Positions 41,402 through 64,000 of a stretch of DNA of 64,000 bases are shown in pieces. Numbering within the stretch: the stretch's first letter is position 1; each line of letters begins with the position of its first letter. The stretch covers positions 4,154,001 through 4,218,000 of the forward strand of contig OZ218953.1 in the NCBI GenBank assembly GCA_965112735.1, read 5' to 3'. The position numbers and the translations under genes were made by a program. The notes under the pieces are model-generated. The model searched no databases, was not told where the DNA came from, and worked only from the letters and a program-made list of their open reading frames with translations. This DNA is from Phaeosaccion multiseriatum (Eukaryota; Ochrophyta, other classes).

Positions 41402-41938
41402 CTGAATGGAAAGGAGGGGGGAGCGAGAGATGATCAAGGTCTTTGCTAAATCGACATTAAATCTAGACCCTCTACTTTCTTGACCCCCTTGGGGACCTGC
41501 GGCTGAGCTTCAGTTTTGTGTCGCCAGAGACAGTGCCAGTTCTCCTCTTCCCGCCATTCTTCCACAAGGTGAGGGAAGCTGAGCGTGAAGGCTTTGCTGC
41601 TTCTGCTCCTGTGGGCGCTAAAGCCCATTAACCCCCCCCCCCCCCGGTGGTCCAGAACCTTACCTTCGTCCCCCGAGCTGTACACTATATCCCCCCTCCT
41701 CTTTCTCTTCCTCTTTCCCTTGCCCCACCTCTTGCCCGCCCTCCTCCTTCTGCCCTTCCCCCTCTTGCCTACTCTTTGCCTGCTCTCTGGCGCTGTTTCG
41801 TCTTCCTGGCGCGGGACCCTTCCTTCTCTCCTTGTATCCTCCGCAACACCTCAACTCCGCCCTCGTGTCCGTTGCCCCCGGCCGCCCCCTGACGGAACAA
41901 CGTCTCTTTCTCAGGTATCTCTATCGCCAAGGTCCGCC
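41402..41938. promoter_or_regulatory. Divergent intergenic region, Beclin / Cys-His repeat genes
   Basis: 537 bp between the assigned start codons. On the plus strand the sequence from 41690 to 41920 is strongly pyrimidine-rich and ends in a 3' splice-like site (CTCTTTCTCAG, 41914), so the repeat-protein gene may have a 5' UTR intron. On the minus strand 41487-41620 is a candidate upstream Beclin exon (reads HLVEEWREEENWHCLW). The frame in front of 41939 is open but low complexity and judged non-coding. Confidence 0.4.
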
Positions 41939-43789
41939 ATGGCAAGGTTCCCGGATAGTGCGCAGCAGGAGATGGCGAATGCGATGAAGAGGGGCATGGT
42001 GCCCAATCCGCCGCCGCCAGTGGCTTCAACGGCAACGGCAGTCCGACCGCCAGGCCAAAGGTTTGACGAGGGATTAGCAGCAGGTCCAGGACCGGCAGCT
42101 GGAGCAGCTGCGATAGCTCCAGGAGGAGCCGCAGCCCTCATGCCCTCATCGTCCGCAGCAGCAGCGCAGGCAGCACATGCAGCAGCGACGGCCGCCGGAA
42201 TGGGGGCCCTGCAGGGTCCGGTGGCCGACCCTGTTCCTCCTGTCAGGCCAGAGGGAGTGCGTGGCGGAGACGGAGTGGGGCCGACGGGAGAGGCAATTTT
42301 GATCGGAATGAGGGGAGGAGGAGGACAAGGAGGACAAGGAGGACAAGGAGCAGCACCAGGAGGAGGATTGGGAGCAGGAGGATTGGGAGCAGGAGGGGTA
42401 GGAGCACCAGGAGGAGGATTGGGAGCAGGAGGGTTGAGTGGTGGTGGTGGTGGTGGTGGTGGAGGAGGAGGAGGTATGGGAGGAGGAGGAGCGATAGGAG
42501 GAGGAGGTATGGGGGGAGGAGGAGGAATGGGAGGTGGAGGGGGCGGATTGGGAGGAGGAGGGGGAGGGCAACTCGTAGGAGGAGGAGGAGGAGGAGGAGG
42601 AGGAGGGGGAGGGCAAATCGGAGGAGGAGGAGGGCAAATGGGAGGTGGAGGAGGAGGATTGGAAGGAGGAGGGGGGGTGGTGGTAGCAGCCGCTGCAGCC
42701 GCTGCGGCTGCGGCTGCGGCAGCAGTAGCAGCTGTGGGAGGAGAAAGCACCATGGCAAATGGACTTGGAGGGAACGGAGGAGGACCGGCAGCGGATTCCA
42801 ATGGAGGAGAGGCCGCTGCCGCCCCGGCAATGGTACCTCAGTCGTCAGCAGCAGCCATCGCAGCAGGAGCGTCCGTAGCCGCAGCAGCTGTAGCGGCCGA
42901 AGCAGACGCAGGGAGGGGCGCAGTCGGAGGAGGAGACGTCTCCAAGCAGCAGACCGGGGGGGGGCGCGTCAAGAAGATCTGCAAGCATGACGGCTGCACC
43001 AATAACTCTGTCAAGCAGGGCGTGTGTGTGCGGCACGGGGCGCAGGTCAAGAGCAAGCGCTGCTCCTCGGAGGGATGCCCCAATGGAGCCGTCAAGGGCG
43101 GCGTGTGTGTTCGACACGGAGCGCAGGTCCGGAGATGCAAGAAAGAGGGCTGCCAGAAGCAAGCGCAGAAGGACGGCGTGTGCATCCGCCACGGCGCGAC
43201 CGTCAAGAAGTGCTCGGCGGAGGGGTGCACCCGCTTCTCGGTCAAGGGCGGGGTCTGCGTGACCCACGGCGCTGTGGTGAAGCGATGCAAGATAGAGGGC
43301 TGCACCAACCAGGTGCAGACCGGAGGGGTGTGCATTCGACACGGCGCGGCAGTCAAGTTCAAGCGCTGCATTGCGGAAGGGTGCCCCAAGTTCTCCGTCA
43401 AGGGCAGGATGTGTGTCAAGCACGGAGCCGTGGTGCCTCGGTGCAACGAGGAAGGCTGCCAGAACCAGCGCCAGAAGGGCGGACTCTGCTTCCGACACGG
43501 AGCGCCTGCCCTCAAGAAGCGCCCACGCCCCGCCGAGGCTCCCTCCGCCGTGAGTCGCAGCAAGATGAGCAAGGGCATGGCGGAGGATGGAGTGTCGGGA
43601 CTGGCGGGCCTGGCGGCAGGGGCAGGGGCGGAGTCTGCGGCGGCTGCGGCGGCTGCGGCGGCCACCAAGGGAGCGGCGGCCTTCCCTCCACAGCCCCCCC
43701 TGGCGTCGACGCCCTCTGCCTCTGCACCTCAGCAGCACGGGCAGGGGGGGTCCATGCAGCAGAGTCCAACCCCCCAGCACCAGCAGCAC

Positions 43790-43821
<32 letters not shown>

Positions 43822-44374
43822 GCAGGGGGTGATGGACGGAGGAGACGGGAGGACAGCAGCGGTCATGGCGGCGGCCGCGGCCAATGCAGCAGCCGGGACC
43901 CTGCCTGGAGGAGTAGGACAAGGAGGGCGAGGGCCAGAGATGCCCCCCCAGCAGCCCGGGACGGGACCGGCGACCATGGTGAACCGCCTCGTCAACCCCC
44001 GCCACCACCTCATGCCCGCCACAGTCACGGGCCCGGGGGCAGCGCTGCGAGCTGCCGCTGCGGCGTTGGACAAGGGCAACGGCAGTGCCCCCCTTCTCTC
44101 CACCGGAGGGGCCCCGACGAGCTTGCTCACCACAAGCTTGCTCGCCAGGGCTGCTCCTCCCCCTCCCACTGCGGCCGGCCCCACCGGCGGCCCCCTCAAT
44201 GGAGGCGGAGGCCCCGGGGGTGGAGGCGGAGGCCCCGGGGGTGGAGGCCCCGGCCCGTCGCCCACGGCTGCCTTGGGCCTCATGGCTGCTGCGGCGGGCT
44301 CGGCTGGAGCTTCGGCTGCGGCTGCCCCCGTGTCGGGATCGACCGTCACCACCTCTTCCAGGCAGCCAGAGTAG
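41939..44374 (+). CDS. Protein with seven Cys/His 'RHGA' repeats (heterokont family often labelled WRKY19-like)
   Basis: Single exon, 811 residues. The first half is low complexity, mainly polyglycine and polyalanine coded by GGA/GCA runs. The core (about residues 340-525) has seven repeats of about 23-26 residues with the pattern C-x4-C-x(10)-C-x3-H-G-A, for example CKHDGCTNNSVKQGVCVRHG and CKKEGCQKQAQKDGVCIRHG. Each has two Cys four apart, a third Cys and a His, which suggests small metal-binding knuckles (inference). Such repeats are abundant in oomycetes, diatoms and brown algae and are often named after WRKY19 although no WRKY domain is present. A short basic block follows (HGAPALKKRPRPAE), then Gln/His/Ala/Gly-rich sequence. 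Nuclear regulatory role is a guess. The frame is open upstream of the ATG to 41585, but that part is CT-rich with a splice-like site and is taken as UTR. Confidence 0.85.
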
Positions 44375-45903
44375 TGTGACTCGACCTCTCCCTCTCTCCT
44401 CGCTCTGAAGAGGAGAAAGTTGCTTGGGTCAGGGGCGGTTCAAGTGAAGGGGGTTGCTGTAGGGGCGGCCAAATCAAAATCTCTTTCGCCCAGCAAGGAG
44501 TGGGGGCCGAGAGAGAGAGAGAGAGAGAGCGAGAGAGACGGAGAGAGATATGGGGGAGTGGGAGGAAGAATGAGGAGCGATGCGATGCCGGCCGTGAGTG
44601 GGGCAGGGGGACATGGCGTGTGGGTGGGGCGAGGAGGAAGGCAGGAGGGATCCGGCTGTGCTGGAAGGGGGATGTGAGATGGGGTAGGAAGGGAAAAGGA
44701 CGGGGCAAAGAGGGGCTCGAATGGTGCTTGTGGGGGCGGGGACTTGTATGTCGCCAGGCGAATCACCACACACACAGAGAGAGAGAGAGCGCAGAACCAC
44801 AACAACTGGGTCGCTGGTCGCTTTAAAGTCGTCAGAGGATAAAAGAGCCGTTGGACCACCAAGCCGCTGCAAGGGCGCCACCAACGTTGAGCTGAGCTGA
44901 ATTCGGACTTGTTAGTTACTGTACTCCCGAGCGGAAGAGAGCTGTGAGGAACGTCCGAATTCATCTCAATGCTCGTGACGCCCTTCGGCAAGGGCTTTTG
45001 GTCGGGTCCATGTGCAAGTCCTGGACATGCACATGCATGCGTGCAGTATGAATCAAACCAAGGAAGGCCATACGTGCGTGGTCTGACAGCAAGGCGTAGG
45101 GGTGCATGGAAGAAGGAAGGACTTGCACATGTCGGGGGAAGGGAGAGAGCCAAGGGATGAGGGGGTGGGTGGAGGCGGGTAGCAAAGGGGGCAGCCAGGC
45201 CTGGAAGTGTCAGTCTCGTCGTCAAAACTTTCAAGAGCAGCACAGCACGGCGCATTGGGGGGGGTGCAACAGGTTCGAAACAAGTCTGCTTTGAAAGAAC
45301 GAAGATAACAGAAAAGAAGAAATCCTAAATACATTCAAACAATCACCTATACTACCTACAGCCTTTTGTCAGCGCGATGATAACTCTGAACAGAGGTTGG
45401 CGTGTGTGTGTGCGTGTGCGTGGGCGCGTGCATGTGGCGCCTCTTCCAGAGAGCCGCTCCGCAGGCCCAAGAGGGAAAGAGGGACGCCAAAGAGGGACGC
45501 CCTCCTCTCTTATCTCCTCCTCCACCCCACGTGCGTCATGCCGGTCCTCCCCTCCTCCCCTCTTAGCGTTGCGTCATCATCTCCGTGGCGTTGTGTGCTT
45601 CCACGGCAGCTGCAACGGCTTCAGCTTCAATCACCGCCCCCGTCCACCAAAAATTTCAATACTTCCAACTGTACAACACTAATTCACAAAATAATAAAAT
45701 AATACCCCCCACGTTCCCCCTCCCCTCCCCAAATTAAATTGATACCTCTCCCTACCCTCCACCCCAGCCACGCTCGGCTGGCGTCCCGAACGCAATACTT
45801 GTACCGTAACCTCCCTCCGTTCGCCTCACCAATCACCAACAACAGACAGACCCCCACCCCATTCGCCTTAAGGTACTGTAAGGGTTCTACGGTGGCGAAG
45901 ACC
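44375..45903. other. Convergent intergenic region, 1.5 kb
   Basis: Between the stop of the Cys/His repeat gene and that of chlH. A GA run occurs at 44510-44548. A 10-bp inverted repeat GAATTCGGAC / GTCCGAATTC lies at 44899-44908 and 44953-44962. The stretch 45630-45760 is AT-richer (AATAATAAAATAAT at about 45689), a likely 3' end zone. No coding exon or RNA gene could be supported. Confidence 0.5.
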
Positions 45904-59934
<14,031 letters not shown>

Positions 59935-60109
59935 GACTCCGTACACGATGAAGACAATAGATTCCGTATACCAAGACAATAGAGCCGCACCGAGAAAAAA
60001 AATCGCGTGTTGGTGACTCGGACTCGATTTCACAGCTGGTCGGCAGACAGGGAGGAGGAGGAGGAAGGTACAGTTGTAAAGATTCATCGAACAATCTCTT
60101 AAATCTGGT
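59935..60109. promoter_or_regulatory. Bidirectional promoter candidate, chlH / ABC transporter
   Basis: Only 175 bp separate the two divergent start codons. The stretch contains an A-run (AGAAAAAAAAATCGCG, about 59993-60007) and an inexact direct repeat CAAGACAATAGA / GAAGACAATAGA (59951 and 59971). Shared light or pigment control of both genes is plausible but inferred from spacing alone. Confidence 0.5.
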
Positions 60110-61594
60110 ATGGGAAGGTGTCGAGGAGGGCGGACCGTAGCGGGTCTGCTTGGCCTGGCATTTGCAGGCACTTTCCCCCCAGAGATTCAAAGCTTTTCTG
60201 CTGGGAGCGTGGTACCACGACGCGCAGGCCCAGCACTGCGTCTGTCAAAAGGCTCATACGATGTGGGTAGAAGGGTGGGGGGGAAACATGGTGGTGAGGG
60301 AGGGAGCAAGGGAGGGAAGTGGCTGGTTGGAGAGGGCAAGCAGCAGCGACGAACCTTTGTGAGTCTAATACGGGGCCTGAACCAAGGGAGCGGCGGTGGG
60401 GAGGAGGGGAATGTCAGAAGCCTGAGGGTGTGCGTACCGACAGGTCCATCCCGCCACAAACGCTTCGCTGGGGTCGTCGCAAAGCTGCTCGGAAGCGCCA
60501 CGAGCCGGGCAAGTGGAGCAGGCAGAGCGTCGACACGCCGCCTTTTGGGCCAGAGGAGGGCGACGACAGTGCTCGGTAAGTTGCAAGAAGGAGGAAGTTG
60601 CTCTTGGCTTTACAGGGAGTCTTGCTGATACAACGAAACTCAATCTCCAGCAGCCCTGCACGAGGAGCTTTCATCTTGCCTCCTCCTCAAGTGGCCCGCC
60701 TCAAGGGCTGAGTCTATCGGGTTGGAGCGTAACCATCCTTTGACTACAGCTACCGTGTACCGTTCTCTCTCATCATCCCTTTCTCGCCCTCTCAATCCCC
60801 CTCCCTCCCCCCCTACTGCCCTGACGCGTGATGGATTGTACAGGATCCACTGCCATTGCCCTATCAGAAGAAGGAGACACAGGAAAAAGTGCCGCGAAAA
60901 AGGCAAAGGCCAAACCTTTCTTTCCTGGTGTGGACGGCGGAAAGAGCAAGGGGAGGGAAGGGCCAGAGGGAGAGGCGGGGGCATGGCTTGTGTCGCCCAG
61001 CAGCGGAGTCACGGCAGATGCCATCAATAGGACGATGAGGAACCTCCTGCGGCCGGCGCGGTGGGATATCGCCAAGGCCACCGTGTTTGTGAGTAAGGGG
61101 AGGGAAGGAGAAGACAAGGGGTCGAGCGGCGAGAGATCAATTGTGCTGCTGCCTGTTGTGCTGTCCTGTGCTATACATACCGGAGGGGAAACGGGTCACG
61201 ATAGTAGCCTTAATGTCTTCCTGCCACCCTCCCCCCTCGTTCCTTGCTTCTGATTGCCCCCCCCCCCCCTCTGCTTTGCGCGCCACCCGCTCCATACCCT
61301 CAAGGCTTTCGTGGGGACGGCCGCCGCGCTGTGCATGCCACTGGGCCTGGCGAGAGTACTCACCGTCCTTTTGCAACCCACTCTTGTGGTGGAGGGTGAG
61401 CTAAACGTAGTAACAAAGGCCTACAAGGAAACATATACGAAGCATGTCCGTCTCTCTGGGCCGCGCTGGCACGTGACTAAGGCCTTTTGCGGTTCGGTAG
61501 GCAGGTGGTCGGGTGGCTTTCTCTACGTCATGAGTGTGTGACCATGCCCTCCGGCCCCCCTGCCCCCCTCCCCTCCCTGCCTCACATACATACA

Positions 61595-61638
<44 letters not shown>

Positions 61639-62786
61639 TTCGTGCAGGCTGCGGCGGGCTTGGCGGTGCTGTACACTGTCGAGCCCATCATGACCTTCCT
61701 GTACGTCACCAGGTCCGTGTGTGTGTGTGTGTGTGAGTGTGTGTATGTACTCATTTGGTTGGTACGATCTGTATGTCTAACTCCGTGACGGGAGGGGGGC
61801 AGCCGCTTCTGGACTGTCTTTGAACGCTCCCCTCCTCACCCTGACCCTCTCGTCCTTCCCCACTACTTCCTCACTGGAAACTACATGTACTCAGTACTTG
61901 CTGTTTGTGTATGTAAACCAAGTTGTGTAACCCCCCCCCCTCCCCCTCCCGTCGGTTTCCGCCTCTGTGACGGATGGGTAGGATGACGCGTGTAGCCGAG
62001 AGCTTCGTTCGGGGCTTGAAGGAGAAGGCTTTCCGCGCACTGCTCGATAAGGTCTGTCCGTCCATCGGTACCCGCAGTCGGTACTCGGCACTCGGTAGTT
62101 GGTAGTCGTCCCCTCGATGCCCCGACTTGCACTCACGCCTTTGTATCCTTTTGTACCTAACCCCCCTGCTGCTGGCGGCGCTGCTGGCGGCAGGACATCA
62201 GCTTCTTCGATAGGACGTCGTCTGGAGAGATCACCGCTGCCGTGACGTCAGACATCGCGGCTGTCAAGGTAAGTGTAAGTGTACGTGTGTGCCACAGGTT
62301 CGTGTAGAGAGAGAGAGGTTCAAGCTGGCACACGCACACACGCACACAAACACACACACCAGACGACCACGGCCGCGCCGCTTCCCGCCGCCCAGTCGAA
62401 GGCGCCGCGCAGTCTAGCCTGTGTCCGCCCTAAGAGAACTCCCTCCTCTTGCCTCTCCTCTATCTTGCCCCCCTTGTCCTTGTGCCGTGACGTGACCTCG
62501 TTGCGCCGCCGCTGCCCGCCGCTGCTGCCCCCCCCCCCCCCCTCTGTCTAGGCTGCCCTGCAAATGAACCTGCAGCGAGACCGAGGAATCCGAGCCGTCA
62601 TGGAGACCATCATGGGCATGTCTGTGTTGCTCGCGGTACGTCACGTGAAGCCCAATGCCCTCGTGTACTTACTCTATTGCCCCTTCAGCCCGATGTACAT
62701 ACATGCGGTGTCTTTTCCGTCTCTTGTCTTTTGCTTCTTGCCTCACCACCTTACGTTCGCATGTCAATGTGTGTGTGTGTGTGCGT

Positions 62787-62827
<41 letters not shown>

Positions 62828-64000
62828 TGTGTGTATTGGGGATGCAGGTTCAGTTCCAGCTCGCGTGGATCTTTGCATTAGGTGGGTGAGAGGGAGGTAC
62901 CGGGCATGCATGCATGCGTGTGTGCACTCCTGCGCTCGTCGGGGGAGATGGTCATGACCGCGCGATTTTTGTCCGCTCTCATCACGTGGACTGTCTCACT
63001 CCATACGGCAAGCTTTCCCTCCATCACACACACACACAGCTTGTGGATCTCAAGTCTTTGCTGTGGACTGGCCGCCTGCGCCTGCGCCTGCCTGTCTGTC
63101 TGTCTACCTGCCGGCCTGGCTGCCTGCCTGCCTCCCTGCCGGCCTGCCTGCCTTTCTTTCTTCCTTCCTGCTTGTCCTGAAAAACGCAGTGATTCCGGTG
63201 GTCGCGTACGGGCTGGCGGAGTCCCGCAAGAAGCTGCAGACCCTCGCGGGAGAGGAGGGCGAGAGCGTGGCCAAGGAGCAGGGCATCGCGTCCGAGGTGC
63301 GGTGTGCGCTAGGAAGGGCCTTGGAAGGGGCTTGGAAGGGGCTTGGAAGGGGCTTGGAAGGGGCTTGGAAGGGGCTTGGAAGGGGCTTGGAAGGGGCTTG
63401 GAAGGGGCTTGGAAGGGCCTTGGAAGGGGCTTGGAAGGGGCTTGGAAGGGGCTTGGAAGGGGCTTGGGGGTTGAGGGATGGGGATGTTGGAAGAGAGGAG
63501 GGAGGGAGGAGCCGGCAGGCTGAGAACAAGACTGGGAGGGAGGAAGCCCCCCCTTGAAAGCAGCAGCTGCATCGAGGACGGGAGAGTGGAGAGTGGGGAG
63601 GGATGGATGTGAGTCTGGCTCTGCCCTCTGCTCTGGGCCCTCTGCTCTGGGCTCGGGATGAGACGCCGTTCTACCTATTCCGGTGTTTTTTTATTTTCGA
63701 ACCTTCCTCCCCCCCCCCCCTGCGTTCCTCTCCTCTCCATCGCTCCTCTCCACAGATTGTGCGGAACATCCGCGAGGTGCGATCGTTCGGCACAGGTGAG
63801 TCAAGTTCGCCGATCTTCCCCCTCTCTCGGCCTTGTGAAGTTCGCCTTTCTGCCTCTGCCTCTCTCTCCCTCGGGTTCCTGCCTTCGTCCTCCTCCTCCT
63901 CCTCCTCCTCCTCCTCCTCCTCCTCCTCCTCCTCCTCCTCCTCCTCCTCCTCCTCCTCCTCCTCCTCCTCCTCCTCTTCCTCCTCCTCCTCCTCCTCCTC
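60110..64000 (+). CDS. ABC half-transporter, ABCB type, with plastid-like N-terminus (partial)
   Basis: Ten exons with continuous phase are in the window (about 429 residues): 60110-60575, 60844-61088, 61305-61395, 61637-61712, 61982-62051, 62194-62268, 62552-62635, 62848-62881, 63190-63296, 63756-63795. The nucleotide-binding domain lies past the right edge. The membrane domain is recognised by AFVGTAAALCMPLGLARVL, AAGLAVLYTVEPIMTFLYV, FVRGLKEKAFRALLDKDISF, FFDRTSSGEITAAVTSDIAA, LVIPVVAYGLAESRKKL and the coupling-helix region IASEIVRNIREVRSFGT, all typical of ABC_membrane (type IV exporter) half-transporters. The N-terminus (MGRCRGGRTVAGLLGLAFAG, then a Ser/Arg-rich segment) looks like a signal peptide followed by a transit-like stretch, suggesting the plastid (inference). 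Substrate unknown. Exons are small and introns hold CA, CTGCCTGC and GCTTGG repeats. An intron inside the first exon cannot be excluded. Confidence 0.85.
61396..61636 (+). repeat. (CA)n microsatellite before a 3' splice site, ABC intron
   Basis: A CA run (61599-61635) forms the end of the intron and the acceptor ACACAG itself. The following intron starts GTCCGTGTGTGTG, so the small exon 61637-61712 is bracketed by CA/TG dinucleotide repeats. Confidence 0.85.
62636..63189 (+). repeat. GT and CCTG repeats, ABC introns
   Basis: Intron 62636-62847 has a TG run at 62768-62835. Intron 62882-63189 has CCTGCCTG tetramers at about 63093-63170 before the acceptor AACGCAG. Confidence 0.85.
63297..63755 (+). 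repeat. 12-bp minisatellite, about 13 copies, close to a 5' splice site
   Basis: Sixteen bases after the donor GTGCGG begin about 13 copies of GCTTGGAAGGGG (63313-63466), two of them reading CCTTGG. The rest of the intron has GGGA-rich sequence and a C-run before the acceptor TCTCCACAG. Confidence 0.93.
63885..64000 (+). repeat. (CCT)n microsatellite at the right edge, ABC intron
   Basis: TCC trinucleotides run from about 63888 to the end of the window with one CTT interruption (near 63977). The array continues beyond the window, so its length is unknown. Confidence 0.92.

Noticed and set aside
41585-41938. N-terminal extension of the Cys/His repeat protein (MKALLLLLLW, looks like a signal peptide)
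   Set aside because: The stretch is pyrimidine-rich low complexity with a 3' splice-like site just before the chosen ATG; leucine-rich reading is expected from CT-rich DNA.

Overview
The window is nuclear DNA of a photosynthetic eukaryote, most likely a heterokont (stramenopile) alga with a flagellated stage. Three things support this. The spliced start of the magnesium chelatase H subunit (chlH) carries a signal peptide followed at once by a phenylalanine after STA, the usual heterokont two-part plastid address. A gene for a protein with Cys/His 'RHGA' repeats, a family expanded in heterokonts, is present. A flagellar dynein heavy chain and a Tubby protein are present, which argues for cilia and against the non-flagellate Nannochloropsis-type algae. 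The DNA is GC-rich, rich in introns (GT-AG in every model below) and loaded with simple repeats. No species is claimed.

Layout from left to right: axonemal dynein heavy chain (minus, N-terminal half; it runs off the left edge); coiled-coil protein with a C-terminal membrane tail (plus); protein with degenerate leucine-rich repeats (minus); nucleolar RRM protein of the NIFK/Nop15 type (plus); an unclear 2.4-kb stretch with scattered candidate exons; acyl-activating enzyme (minus); PDZ-Tubby protein (minus); PWWP plus TFIIS-N-like chromatin protein (plus); PX-domain protein (minus); DPH1 of diphthamide synthesis (plus); Beclin-1/ATG6 (minus); Cys/His repeat protein (plus); chlH (minus, 26 exons); plastid-like ABC half-transporter (plus; it runs off the right edge).

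Gene order alternates strand almost perfectly, so genes sit as head-to-head pairs with 158 to about 970 bp between starts, and as tail-to-tail pairs with repeats or featureless DNA between stops. The tightest pairs are LRR/RRM (158 bp) and chlH/ABC transporter (175 bp).

Exon models were assembled by hand from splice signals, reading phase and family motifs. For dynein, the acyl-activating enzyme, PWWP, PX, DPH1, chlH and the ABC transporter every junction keeps phase, but individual ends may be off by a base or so. Introns hold most of the repeats: (CATA)n, a 51-bp minisatellite and an 850-bp TAGGG/GGGGA array in dynein; 22-bp and 13-bp minisatellites in the PWWP gene; 25-bp, GGCA, GGGTGA, CAGA, AAC and interrupted GA arrays in chlH. 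The most useful discoveries are structural: a 12-nt microexon that completes the AMP-binding motif of the acyl-activating enzyme, 44- and 39-nt exons that complete a PX domain, the hidden signal-peptide exon of chlH, and minisatellites that start at 5' splice sites. No clearly new biological system is evident; the window reads as ordinary genes in an unusually repeat-driven, alternating layout.
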